Assembly: GCF_002109385.1 (NCBI RefSeq)
Contig: NZ_CP020814.1
Span: 4,115,501-4,179,500 of the forward strand
DNA: 64,000 bases
Reading direction: 5' to 3'
DNA from: Halalkalibacter krulwichiae
GTDB taxonomy: Bacteria > Bacillota > Bacilli > Bacillales > Bacillaceae_D
Both the position numbers and the translations under genes were made by a program. Numbering within the stretch: the first letter of the stretch is position 1; each line of letters starts with the position of its first letter. This document shows positions 9,433 to 18,416 of this stretch, one piece after another. Under the pieces are notes generated by a model that worked only from the letters and a program-made list of their open reading frames with translations, searched no databases and was not told the DNA's origin.

Positions 9433-9478
9433 AAAACGCAAAAAAATGGCCCATAACCAAGTTAGGTCATGAGCATTA
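9433..9478 (-). terminator. terminator of the ART-like gene; shares its tail with 10705-10749
   Basis: On the minus strand a GCTCATGACC / GGTTATGGGC stem is followed by CATTTTTTTGCGTTTTAT. The last 22 bases nearly equal those of the terminator at 10705-10749, forming a direct repeat around the gene between them. The stretch 9335-9521 holds nothing else that I recognise. Confidence 0.65.
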
Positions 9479-9521
9479 TTAGCCAAATTTCTTCTAGAAT
9501 TTTCGATTGCATATTAAGTTG

Positions 9522-10604
9522 TTACTTCTTGAATTCAGTGAACTCGACTTGTTTATCTGTATATTGGTCTGAATTCTTGTTTGTTAACCAAAACTCTAAA
9601 GCATTCGATTTCCCTGACTCGCTTACTTTTTCAATCTTATAAATGTACTCTGTGTTCTCTTCGTCATATGGAGCTATTAACCCATCAATCGTTCTACAAT
9701 CTCCCGCTACAATATAATCAGCTTTCTTCGTATTATCTTGTTCTATTGTAGAGTTATTAAAATCTATTCCACTCTTCGGTTCAACACCAATTCTGTAAAT
9801 AAACGGGTTACAAATTGCGTAGTAAGTAGCTCCAATAAGATGACGATGTAAATGCTGGGAAGCTATTGCTTGAACATTTACATCCAATGGAATGACAGCT
9901 TCTAACTCCTTCGTCTGCCTATGAAGCACTTTTAACCTTCTAATATGAACGTCATCATCTGTTCTTTAAAAAATATACTTTTGGCTAGACATCGCTACCT
10001 GTTGCAAGTCCGCTTCATTTATAATTTTATCTAAACATGTTAAATACAAGTACCCAATTGAAGTCAATTCTTTAGTACCAGCAAAGTTACCTCGACTATC
10101 ATAAAAATGTCCACTTTTCATAATACTTTCTTTAGCGTTAGCAGTCGTATGGTGATATAAACGAATGTAAGGTTCAAAGTTCTCTTTAAAATACCCTGTT
10201 CCAGTTGCGTGTTCACTTAACATCTTAGGTCCATGAATTTCACACTTATATAGCTCTGAATAATCATCATATCCCCTTACATAATCGTTATTAGAAAACC
10301 TTAATTCTATTGTCTGTGTACTAGAAATATCGACTACAATTGAACAATGAATGTAATCGTTTTCTGTAATTATTAATCGACAACCGAAAAAAGATAGAGG
10401 CTGGATCCATTTAAAACAACTTTCTTCATCCTCTTCCAAGAATATCAAATCTGGAACAATTAGAGATTCACCAACAGTGTGAATTAGCTTGCACTTCACA
10501 TACCCTTTAACTATATTGGAACGTTCGTTTCTTCCACCAAGTTCGCTGAAATATACATGGCTACTGCCCTTAGCATATCTATTAAACATCTTATTCCTGT
10601 TCAA
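9522..10604 (-). pseudogene. ADP-ribosyltransferase-like protein interrupted by an in-frame TAA
   Basis: Two open frames, 10604-9966 (212 residues) and 9965-9522, are in the same frame and separated only by the TAA at 9968-9966. Read through, they give one protein of about 359 residues. Codons right after the stop (RTDDDVHIRRLKVLHRQ) look like ordinary coding sequence. The centre has IRLYHHTT...ESIMKSG...GTKEL...GYLYLT, similar in pattern to the His and Tyr parts of H-Y-E ADP-ribosyltransferase folds; the family assignment is inference. Translation would start at TTG 10604 after AAGGGA. A nonsense substitution is the simplest explanation; a single-base indel cannot account for it because both sides are in frame. 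The gene is AT-rich and lies among mobile-element debris, which suits a toxin or defence cargo. Confidence 0.6.
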
Positions 10605-10704
10605 GATAATCCCTTCTCTCTCAAATCATTTCAGAATAATTAATACCTTTATATTTTATCATTTTCATTCAAGTACAAAATTTATATTCTATTAAAATTT
10701 TAGA

Positions 10705-10749
10705 ATAAAACGCAAAAAATGGCCCACCTCCCTGAATTGGAGATGAGCC
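10705..10749 (-). terminator. terminator of the recombinase remnant
   Basis: On the minus strand, GGCTCATCTCC / GGGAGGTGGGCC forms a hairpin followed by ATTTTTTGCGTTTTATT, about 50 bases after the recombinase stop. The tail is a near copy of that at 9433-9455. Confidence 0.75.
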
Positions 10750-10797
10750 TAATTGGTCGTTTTTCTTATGATAGATTAATAGATTGCTAGATTACAC

Positions 10798-11945
10798 TTA
10801 TTCCTGATCTTCTTTTACTTGATACGCATATTCTCTAATGTTCGGTGCCCTTTTTTGCAGGAAGCGTTCAAACGTTCCTTCTTTAAACAATGGCATAACT
10901 ATTCTATCAACAAGCTTGGTTTTACCGATTTGCATTCTTTCCTGCATGAAAGCTAACATCTCTTTTACTGTCCTCGGTTCTTGACAGTACTCGAGCAGAG
11001 CCGCTACTTCTGGCCCTTTAAGAAGAGCTTCGTGTTTTTCTTTAAACTTCGCCCACCGCTGTTTTTCACATTGCTCCTGAAAAGTTGCATACACTTCGTC
11101 TGTTGTCCATTCCAAACCAAAACGCAAATGATACACAATCCTTCCATCTTTATAAACAGCCGCATGGTTCACAACGTCCGTATAGATCTCAGTTGGGAAG
11201 GCTTTTGATTCACTTTTTATATAAGCCTTCAAGTTTTTCATAAATCGCTTGAGTGCTTTGCGTTCCTCTTCTGCTTTCTCTTTCCGATCTCTAAAAGCTG
11301 CAAGCCTCTCATACATGGCACACAGCTTTTCAGTCATTTGGTCGACACGTTCTGTATTTCGTCCCTGTCCATGAAGGCTTTCATCAACCACCTTGTACAG
11401 TTCTTGATTCAATGCTTGAACTTCTTGTTCCAGCTGCTCTTCTTTGTCTTTCTCTTCTGACGTTAAGTCCATCTGTTCAATCGCCTGCTCCGCCTTCTGA
11501 TAAAATGTAGAGTCCTCATAAATATTCGTTAACAAGTGTCGAAAATGTTGCTCATAATAGTCCTGGTTATGAGCCATGGAATCACAAGGCTCATGTACAT
11601 GATAATGTGGAAAGCCTGCCCGATAACAGAACCAATAATGTTGATAATAGTCACCATTTTTTCGTGGTCGTTTATTCGCAAAATGGACCACTTGTTTTGA
11701 GCATTCCCCACAAACCACCTTATCTAAGAACGCCTCATTCTTGTCCTCATTGATTCCCGGCAAAGGAGCTGAACGTTTCTGCTTGATCGCTTCCGCTCGC
11801 TCATCTAAGATTTTCTGTACTTCCTCCCATTTTTTCTTTGAAACAATCGGTTCGTGATGGTCTTCAATATAATATTGAGGTTCTTGGCCTTCATTCAAAA
11901 CATTTCGCTTTTGACCATTTTGAAGGGCTACCGTTTGTTGGAATA
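10798..11945 (-). pseudogene. large serine recombinase, C-terminal fragment
   Basis: The fragment begins in the recombinase domain with EPQYYIEDHHEPIVSKKKW, a hallmark of large serine integrases and transposon resolvases. It continues through the zinc-ribbon region (CGECSK...WFCYRAG...CDS), a long Glu/Lys-rich coiled coil (about residues 150-245 from the TTG at 11898) and the C-terminal tail. The catalytic serine domain and first part of the recombinase domain are absent: upstream of about 11945 the sequence switches directly into the IS21 ATPase gene. It cannot be active alone. It is evidence that an integrative element once occupied this site. Confidence 0.8.
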
Positions 11946-12560
11946 GGTAATCTTATTAGAAGTTATTATTAATGCCCCTTTTTTATCATACCGTTTTGAT
12001 ATTACTTGAAATAAGATATTTGCACTGAAGTCGTCAAAAGGAAAATAGCCTAATTCATCTATGATTAATAGATCAGGACGGCTCCATCGCTTTATTACTC
12101 GATTGATTAAACCTGCCTTCTCAGCTTTTCTACACTCATTTATAAAATCATCTGCCCTTATAAAGAGAGAGGAATAGCCTTTAATAACTGCTTCCATTGA
12201 AAATGCTACGGATAAGTGAGTTTTACCCACCCCTGGAGGACCCAGGAGTAAAACATTTTCTCCGTTCTCAATAAACCTGCAGGTTAAAACTTCGTTTACT
12301 CTTTTTTCACTAATACTTGGTTGAAACTTAAAATCAAAGTCATGAATGGTCTTTTGAAAAGGAAGCTTTGCTTTTAGTAGCCTTTTCTCTAGTGCAACCG
12401 AGTCTCTCTTTTCAATTTCATTTAATAGGATAGTGTTAAGAAACTCAGAATATGGTACATTATCTCTAGATGCATCTTCTAAAAGACCATCAATTTGGTC
12501 GGCAGTTTGGTGCCATCCGACTTGTGATAGTCGTTCGGTTAGAAGTTGAGTGGTCATCAA
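11928..12560 (-). pseudogene. IstB-type IS21 helper ATPase, C-terminally truncated
   Basis: A 210-residue remnant of the AAA+ ATPase that assists IS21 transposition. Walker A GPPGVGKT is at residues 107-114 and Walker B LLIIDELGYF around 164-173, followed by sensor 1 (ALIITSN). Normal IstB proteins run some 40 residues further. Here the sequence after ITSNK reads into serine-recombinase sequence and stops. It overlaps the end of istA by four bases, as usual in this family. The truncation means the right end of the IS is gone. Confidence 0.85.
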
Positions 12561-13886
12561 TTATCGCTCCCTTCTAATTGTTCATACACTTGGAGAGAAC
12601 GTTGTTCTACTTCAAGGCCTTGGGGTTGATTGAGACGGGTCGCCAAACCTTTATGTGTCTCTTTCAGCCCTTTATAATGTTCTAAGTTCATATACATTTC
12701 TGTTTTCCCTGAAATGATAGGATGCTTCGCAATACACTCATATTCATCATAAATTTCCAAATGATGCTCGAGTGTTTCTTTTACTTTTACCGTTGCTCCA
12801 ACGAAACGAAAGGGAACGGAATAACGTTTACCTTTATATGAGACAAAGGAATCCCGACTCACTTCTCGAATTTCCCATTTAGTTATAGGGAATGAAGGTT
12901 TTAGATTGCTTTTAGCTAAGTATCTTTCCTCAACTTCAAATCTCTTGAGAGGAGATTCATTAGTTGTAGCATTTGGCTTAAGGTTAGCCGTTTTATCAAG
13001 CCATTTTCTTACGTCTTCATTTAATGCATGAAATGGTTGGTTCATGCTTACGCTGCATAAAATTCTTCTTTAGATAACCAACTACATTCTCAACCTTTCC
13101 TTTTGTTTGAGGTCTATATGGCTTGCATGCTTTTGGCGCAATGCCATAGTAAGCTAAGAAATCTTCAAACTTTTGATTGAATCGAATTTCAACAGGAGAG
13201 TGTTTGGTAACAGCCGTTTTCATATTGTCATAGAGTATTTGTTCAGGAACTCCATTAAAATAAGCGAAGGCATTCATATGACATTTCATTAGCGTTTCAA
13301 GATCCATACTGGTAGTAAATTCAACGTACTTCATTCGAGAATAGCCTAATACTATTACAAAAGCATATACATCTTGTTCGATATCATCTACAAGAAACTT
13401 CCCAACATATCCCCAATCCATTTGAGCTTGTTTGCCTGGTGGTGTTTCGAACCGTAAGGTTGCCTGCTTCTTCGGATTAACTCTATATGGTTTAACAAAT
13501 TCTCTTAATATCGTTAACTTCCCCTGATATCCTAATGATTGAATTTCATCTAATAAAACCTCACAATTTGTTGTCCCTTCTTTAATCCGTTCTAAGAGAT
13601 ACGATTTAAATGGGTCTAATTTACTTGGCTTCCCTTTAACTGGTTTCCTTTCAGGGAGAGTGTCTTGTTTTATGTATTTTCGAATTGTCTTTGGATCAAA
13701 GCCGGTCTCCTCCGAAATTGCTTTGATTGTCCATCCTTTCTGGTAAAGTTCTCTAATCATAAAAAATTCCCCAATCTTGACCATAGTTTCTCCACTCCGA
13801 ATATCTTCTAGTTTTGAAACTATTGTCCGTTATTTTAGGGGAATTTGAAACCGTTGATATAAGGGATTTTATCACCGTTGTTAACA
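11945..13886 (-). mobile_element. IS21-family element, partial (right end deleted)
   Basis: It contains istA (frameshifted) and istB (truncated). The left end is probably at 13886: on the minus strand it starts TGTTAACAACGG and is followed by repeated AACGG...TTTCAAA elements typical of multi-repeat IS21 ends. It sits inside a sigma-like gene. At the other side the element stops inside istB at about 11945, joined to a serine recombinase fragment. Because one end is missing, no target duplication can be tested here. Confidence 0.75.
12557..13784 (-). pseudogene. IstA-type IS21 transposase, frameshifted
   Basis: The first frame (13784-13017) has the N-terminal HTH (IRELYQKGWTIKAISEETGF) and the DDE integrase core, including MDWGYVGKF, the Asp near ILYDNMKTAV and the PQTKGKVEN segment with its glutamate. 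The second frame (13045-12557) carries the rest: DVRKWLDKTANLKPNATT and the C-terminal barrel. They overlap near 13040, where removing one base from CCATTT would join them as EPTFHALNEDV. The transposase is therefore inactive unless the shift is an error. The helix-turn-helix start may be the ATG of MIRELYQ rather than 13784. Confidence 0.85.
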
Positions 13887-14157
13887 CCTGCAAGATTAAT
13901 AGTGTTGCTTTATCACAAATAATATCCTCTACCAGTTGTTCGCCTTCAAAGTCTGCACCTTGGTCCATCAAACGATTGATTGAATCTTCTTTGCTTGGAA
14001 GAAAATCAATCGTTTCTGTATTAACGTCAACGTTGATCCGCCCTACTTTAATATCCTCTTCCATGTATCGCTCACGTCTTTTCATTTTGTAGTACTCTCT
14101 GTAAATCTCTTCACTTACTGACACTCGTTCCTTACCGACTTTAATAAACTTACCCAT
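13887..14157 (-). pseudogene. sigma-70-like small regulator from an integrative element, cut by the IS21 element
   Basis: About 90 residues beginning MGKFIKVGKERVSVSEEIY, rich in charged residues (YYKMKRRERYMEED). This N-terminus is like the small sigma-factor-like or ArpU-like proteins encoded on Firmicutes conjugative elements and prophages. A strong AGGAGG lies upstream of the ATG at 14157. The C-terminal helix-turn-helix expected for the family is absent because the frame runs into the IS left end at about 13886. Assignment rests on the N-terminal pattern only. Confidence 0.5.
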
Positions 14158-14202
14158 TCTTTTTTCCTCCTACGGCCCGGCAAGGAGCCATCAGAAAAAA
14201 GA

Positions 14203-14265
14203 ACAAAAAAAAGACCGAGCACAATTACCCACATGTTTTGTAGGTAGGTTTGTGCCCGGTCTTAG
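14203..14265 (-). terminator. strong intrinsic terminator upstream of the sigma-like gene
   Basis: On the minus strand AAGACCGGGCACAA pairs with TTGTGCTCGGTCTT, followed by nine T residues. The region between it and the next terminator (14266-14428) is open in one minus-strand frame for some 50 codons without any start codon, and I cannot assign it. Confidence 0.8.
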
Positions 14266-14428
14266 GTAGTTCACATCACGACTCCATTACTCGGTACCAA
14301 TTATTTTGATTTAATGTGCATTCACTTACTGGATGATCATTTCTTCTCAAAATTGATCCAGCCTGGGTAATGCCATCGATTCCTCGCTTGGTATCATCGT
14401 GATATGAACTTATTGGTGAAAAATTAAA

Positions 14429-14468
14429 AAGGCCCAGAAACATCAGTTATACTGATTTCCCGGACCTT
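14429..14468 (-). terminator. intrinsic terminator after the Com-like gene
   Basis: On the minus strand AAGGTCCGGGAAATCAGT pairs with ACTGATGTTTCTGGGCCTT, followed by TTTAATTTTT. It lies 20 bases behind the stop of the zinc-ribbon gene at 14490. Confidence 0.8.
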
Positions 14469-14489
14469 AAGGTAGAATTGTTTTGCAAC

Positions 14490-14696
14490 TCATGATGAAT
14501 CGCTATCTCCTTTTCGTCTCGTTATTGGTTTTCCGCTAACTTGTTTGAAATTACCTGTTTCGAGTTCAACTTCCCAAACCCGTTTACATCTGGTGCACTT
14601 CGTTTGAACGAGCCCTGCAGCTTCATCCCCTTTATCAAGCATCCTGTAACCACAAGCAGGACATTCCACTCTTGTTAATTCAAATTCTTTTATCAT
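14490..14696 (-). CDS. small zinc-ribbon protein, Com-like
   Basis: A 68-residue protein with two CxxC knuckles (CPACGY at about 12-17 and CTRCKR at about 34-39), matching the short Com-type zinc-ribbon proteins of phages and mobile elements; in phage Mu, Com regulates translation of mom. An AGGAGG-like site lies upstream of the ATG at 14696. It lies with a second, smaller zinc ribbon (14829-14981) and an HTH protein, all probable remnants of an integrative element or prophage. No methylase partner is present. Confidence 0.65.
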   Translation of the reverse strand: MIKEFELTRVECPACGYRMLDKGDEAAGLVQTKCTRCKRVWEVELETGNFKQVSGKPITRRKGDSDSS

Positions 14697-14828
14697 ATGT
14701 TTTCCTCCTAACTACTACGCTGAAGTTAATCCAATGAAAAGTACGCTATGATTATATTTTATAAAAGAACATACGTTCTGTACAGTGAGAATTGTGAAAG
14801 GCTTGCACATAGCAATTACTATAACAGG

Positions 14829-14981
14829 TTACACCGCTTCCCCATGTATCTGATTATCTATAAGTGAAACACTAATTACCTTTTTACATTTTGGACATTT
14901 TATTTGTAAATTCGCTTCCTTTGCTGAAAGCATGTCCATTAACCTTTTTGCACAAACTGGGCATTTTACTACTTTAACCAT
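14829..14981 (-). CDS. 50-residue zinc-ribbon protein
   Basis: A small gene: ATG at 14981 with AAAGGAGAT upstream, TAA at 14831-14829. The product begins MVKVVKCPVCAKRLMDM, then IKCPKCKKVI; the two CPxC pairs define a zinc ribbon like that of the neighbour at 14490. It is shorter but otherwise of the same pattern, so the two may be ancient paralogues. The function is unknown; a DNA- or RNA-binding role in a mobile element is inference. Confidence 0.65.
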   Translation of the reverse strand: MVKVVKCPVCAKRLMDMLSAKEANLQIKCPKCKKVISVSLIDNQIHGEAV

Positions 14982-15197
14982 TAAATCCATCTCCTTTTAG
15001 TATCATGTAATCCAATTTAATGTTTCGTTGTTAACACTTCATTTTTAGTGTTGTTTATAGTCAATGATTGAGGTAAAAAAATATGTAGGTAAAATAAATA
15101 ATGCATCACATAATTTTCCAACACTCAATTTCGAATTTATTATATCACGCCAATAAAGTTTACACAATACATTTATTGATATTATTTTCGTTGTCTA

Positions 15198-15226
15198 TTG
15201 ACTATACTAAATGGTTAAACTATAAT
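15198..15226 (+). promoter_or_regulatory. sigma-A-type promoter of the HTH gene
   Basis: TTGACT, 17-base spacer, TATAAT, about 30 bases upstream of the ATG at 15259, where GTGAGGGTG serves as ribosome site. The gap 14982-15197 holds only AT-rich sequence with a small AACACT/AGTGTT inverted repeat. Confidence 0.8.
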
Positions 15227-15258
15227 AATATTATAAGTTAAAGTGAGGGTGAATTAAT

Positions 15259-15978
15259 ATGGTTAGTGAGGAACAATTCAATAAAGAGGAGTTTGCCGTG
15301 CTACTTCAACAAGCGAAAGGTAACAGATCCATAAATAATTTCGCAAATGAAACGGGTGTAAGTGCTGCTCACATCTCTAGGTTTCTTAGACAAATGATTG
15401 CTTCACCGCCAACTCCGGAAACGATATCGAAATTCGCGGCAAAAGCACACAATGAAGTTACATATAAAGATCTCATGGTTGCGGCAGGACATATAGCGAA
15501 GAATGAAGCTACAGATGAAGATCAAAAAAATATAGATGAAAGAGAATCACCAATAAATTTAAGAATGCAACGTGACGAATTAGAGAGAAGATTTAAACAA
15601 GTTATCTTGGCTGATTTATATGAAAGTCCATTTAAATGGAGTGTGGAGAAATCAGAGGAAAGACTAAGGTTTCCAGACATGATATTAAATATTGATAATG
15701 AAGGGTATACAAGATGGTATTTGGAGTTTATGCCTGTAAATCCTGAGCGTCGTCATTTTTCCTTCATGAACTCAAACCACCTGTATGGGCAAATTGCAAC
15801 GTTTGAATTAAAGGAAACTGATAAGTTTACCATTGTAGTTAATGATAAAAAAGCTTACGAATTTTTTTTCAAAAGAGCACCTATATCACTTCGTGCTAAT
15901 ATATACATTATGTTAATAGACTTAGAATTGGGTAAAATTTTAAAAGAAGAGATGTTAAGTAGCTATAGAATAGATTAA
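15259..15978 (+). CDS. helix-turn-helix protein with unknown C-terminal domain
   Basis: A 239-residue protein. Residues about 8-60 form an XRE-like helix-turn-helix (LLQQAKGNRSINNFANETGV, then SAAHISRFLRQ). After an acidic linker (about 85-105) comes a mixed alpha/beta domain of unknown family (YLEFMPVNPERRHF, YEFFFKRAP). It resembles regulators accompanying integrative elements of Bacillaceae. It has its own strong promoter and points away from the debris on its left. DNA binding is likely; the ligand or target is unknown. Confidence 0.65.
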   Translation: MVSEEQFNKEEFAVLLQQAKGNRSINNFANETGVSAAHISRFLRQMIASPPTPETISKFAAKAHNEVTYKDLMVAAGHIAKNEATDEDQKNIDERESPINLRMQRDELERRFKQVILADLYESPFKWSVEKSEERLRFPDMILNIDNEGYTRWYLEFMPVNPERRHFSFMNSNHLYGQIATFELKETDKFTIVVNDKKAYEFFFKRAPISLRANIYIMLIDLELGKILKEEMLSSYRID

Positions 15979-16013
15979 ATCACAAGGGATAATTAAAAAG
16001 TCAACACAAATCA

Positions 16014-16042
16014 GCCCGCCCAGCTATATTAGCTAAGCGGGC
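16014..16042. terminator. hairpin between convergent HTH gene and galE
   Basis: GCCCGC-AGCT / AGCT-GCGGGC stem between two converging genes; probably a bidirectional terminator. T tracts are poor. Confidence 0.5.
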
Positions 16043-16071
16043 CATTACCATTACATAATAGAAAATACTTT

Positions 16072-17067
16072 TTACTCCTTATAACTCTTCTCAAATCGCC
16101 ATGCATCACGGCACATTGCCACAATGTCACGTTTTGCTGTCCAGCCAAGCTCCCTTTCAGCTTTGGAAGCATCGGCATAACATGAAGCGATATCACCTGG
16201 TCTACGATCAACAATTTCATAAGGAACTTCGATATCATTTGCTTCTTCAAAAGCTTTTACTAACTCTAATACACTAGTACCTTGGCCAGTTCCTAGATTA
16301 TAAATATGAACACCTTCAGTTATATTATCAAGGGCGGCAACATGGCCTTCTGCCAGATCCACCACATGTATATAATCTCTAACGCCTGTCCCATCTACAG
16401 TTGGATAATCATTTCCGAATACTCTAAGCTTGTCCAACTTTCCTTTTGCCACTTGTGTTACATATGGCATCAAGTTATTAGGAATACCGTTAGGAGCTTC
16501 ACCTATCAATCCACTCTTATGAGCACCAACTGGGTTAAAGTAACGGAGCAATGATACAGAGATACCTGGATTGGCTTTAGCTATATCAGTTAAAATCCGC
16601 TCACTCATAGCCTTTGTTTCCCCATATGGATTAGTAGTTGGTAAAAGATCCATTGTTTCAACAAACGGCACAGTATTGTCTCCGTATACAGTAGCCGATG
16701 AACTAAAGACAAATTTATTTACATTATACTTTTCACAAGCTTTTACAAGCAGCATGGTGCTGACAAGGTTGTTGAAATAATAAGATAATGGCTTTTCAAC
16801 AGACTCACCTACTGCCTTAAGGCCAGCAAAGTGAATGACACCATCGAGCTTATAATTCTTAAAAAGCACCTCAACTGCTTCAGGGTCAGTTACATCAACT
16901 TCGTAAAAAGTAACTTCTTTATCAGCAATTGCTATAATTTTATCAACATTCTCACGCTTACTATTACAAAGATTGTCTGCAATAATTACTGAATGTCCTG
17001 CAGCTAGCAAAGCAACACAAGTGTGTGATCCTATATATCCGGCACCACCGGTTACGAGTATGTTCAT
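16072..17067 (-). CDS. galE: UDP-glucose 4-epimerase
   Basis: An extended-SDR epimerase interconverting UDP-glucose and UDP-galactose (or the GlcNAc forms). The NAD motif GGAGYIG is near the N-terminus, the SSSATVYG segment supplies the catalytic Ser/Thr, and NPYGETK carries the Tyr/Lys pair. I prefer the ATG at 17067 (GGGGTG upstream; 331 residues) over the GTG at 17079. It closes the exopolysaccharide gene block, 33 bases after ugd, and would supply UDP-galactose or UDP-GalNAc to the glycosyltransferases. Confidence 0.92.
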   Translation of the reverse strand: MNILVTGGAGYIGSHTCVALLAAGHSVIIADNLCNSKRENVDKIIAIADKEVTFYEVDVTDPEAVEVLFKNYKLDGVIHFAGLKAVGESVEKPLSYYFNNLVSTMLLVKACEKYNVNKFVFSSSATVYGDNTVPFVETMDLLPTTNPYGETKAMSERILTDIAKANPGISVSLLRYFNPVGAHKSGLIGEAPNGIPNNLMPYVTQVAKGKLDKLRVFGNDYPTVDGTGVRDYIHVVDLAEGHVAALDNITEGVHIYNLGTGQGTSVLELVKAFEEANDIEVPYEIVDRRPGDIASCYADASKAERELGWTAKRDIVAMCRDAWRFEKSYKE

Positions 17068-17100
17068 GGAATTATTCACCCCAAATTTTTAATTAATATC

Positions 17101-18267
17101 TTAATCCCTACTAAACAAATCCCTAGTATATACCTTTTCTCTTACTTCCCTTAAATCTTCATTTATTCTATTTGCTACAATAACATCACTTACTCTCTTA
17201 AACTCTTCAAAATCATTTATAACTCTAGAGTTGTAAAATGTCTTCTCACGAAATGATGGTTCATAAATAACAACCTCTATCCCCTTCGCTTTAATACGCT
17301 TCATAACCCCTTGGATGGCAGATTGTCTAAAATTATCTGAGTCGGTTTTCATTGTAAGTCTATAGATGCCAACTTTCTGGGGATTCCTCTTAAGGATCAT
17401 GTCTGCAATATGATCTTTTCTAGTTCTATTAGCATCTACAATCGCACCCATAATATTGTTTGGAACATCAGCATAGTTAGCAAGTAGCTGTTTTGTATCT
17501 TTCGGTAGACAATAACCTCCATAACCAAACGATGGATTGTTATAGTGGTTCCCAATTCGAGGATCAAGGCCTACACCTTCAATAATTTCCTTAGCATTTA
17601 AGCCTCTTACCTCTGCATATGAGTCTAGCTCATTAAAGAAAGCCACTCTCATTGCTAAGTAGGTGTTAGCAAAAAGTTTAATAGCTTCAGCTTCAGTAGA
17701 ATTTGTAAACAAAACTGGAATATCTTCTTTAAGAGCACCCTGCACTAGTAAATTAGCAAATACTTTAGCTCTTTCAGATTGCTCTCCTACAATTATTCTT
17801 GATGGGTATAGGTTATCATATAAAGCCTTACCTTCTCTCAAAAATTCTGGTGAGAAAATAACATTATTAGTATCGAATTTCTCACGAATTGTCTCTGTAT
17901 AACCTACTGGAACAGTTGATTTAATGACCATTACTGCATCTTGATTAATAGATAATACACTCGCAATAACATCTTCTACAGTTTTGGTATTAAAATAATT
18001 CTTTTCTGGATCATAGTTTGTAGGAGTAGAAATAATTACATACTCTGCATCTTTAAAAGCTTTATTATTATCTGTTGTTGCAATTAAATTTAATTCTTTT
18101 GTTGCTAGAAATTCTTCAATCTCACTATCAACGATGGGAGATCTTCTATTATTAATCATATCTGTTTTCTCTTGTATAACATCTAGTGCTATAACTTCAT
18201 TATGTTGAGCTAATAATATCGCATTAGAAAGGCCAACATAACCTGTTCCTGCAATTGCTATTTTCAT
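17101..18267 (-). CDS. ugd: UDP-glucose 6-dehydrogenase
   Basis: A 388-residue NAD-dependent nucleotide-sugar dehydrogenase making UDP-glucuronate. Visible are the N-terminal dinucleotide motif GTGYVG (residues 7-12), STVPVGYT, the substrate-binding [12 protein letters not shown] segment around residues 194-205 and the nucleophile Cys253 in [12 protein letters not shown]. The length matches the short Gram-negative-like type. It implies that the exopolysaccharide contains glucuronic acid or a derivative. It lies between wzx and galE in the same direction. Confidence 0.92.
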   Translation of the reverse strand: MKIAIAGTGYVGLSNAILLAQHNEVIALDVIQEKTDMINNRRSPIVDSEIEEFLATKELNLIATTDNNKAFKDAEYVIISTPTNYDPEKNYFNTKTVEDVIASVLSINQDAVMVIKSTVPVGYTETIREKFDTNNVIFSPEFLREGKALYDNLYPSRIIVGEQSERAKVFANLLVQGALKEDIPVLFTNSTEAEAIKLFANTYLAMRVAFFNELDSYAEVRGLNAKEIIEGVGLDPRIGNHYNNPSFGYGGYCLPKDTKQLLANYADVPNNIMGAIVDANRTRKDHIADMILKRNPQKVGIYRLTMKTDSDNFRQSAIQGVMKRIKAKGIEVVIYEPSFREKTFYNSRVINDFEEFKRVSDVIVANRINEDLREVREKVYTRDLFSRD

Positions 18268-18416
18268 TATAAATACACACCCTTACTATAAGTCAGTGTT
18301 CATGTTATGGTAATTCTCCGCTTAATCACCTTCTTAACAGATACAGACTGAGAATTAGCATCATTAATAAACTTATTTAGATCAAATTAGAAATATAGGC
18401 CCTCTAGAAGAAGGAA

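Noticed and set aside
9966..9968. Stop-codon recoding (selenocysteine or programmed readthrough) in the ART-like gene
   Set aside because: The stop is TAA, no SECIS-like hairpin follows, and the gene lies in decaying DNA; a nonsense mutation is simpler.
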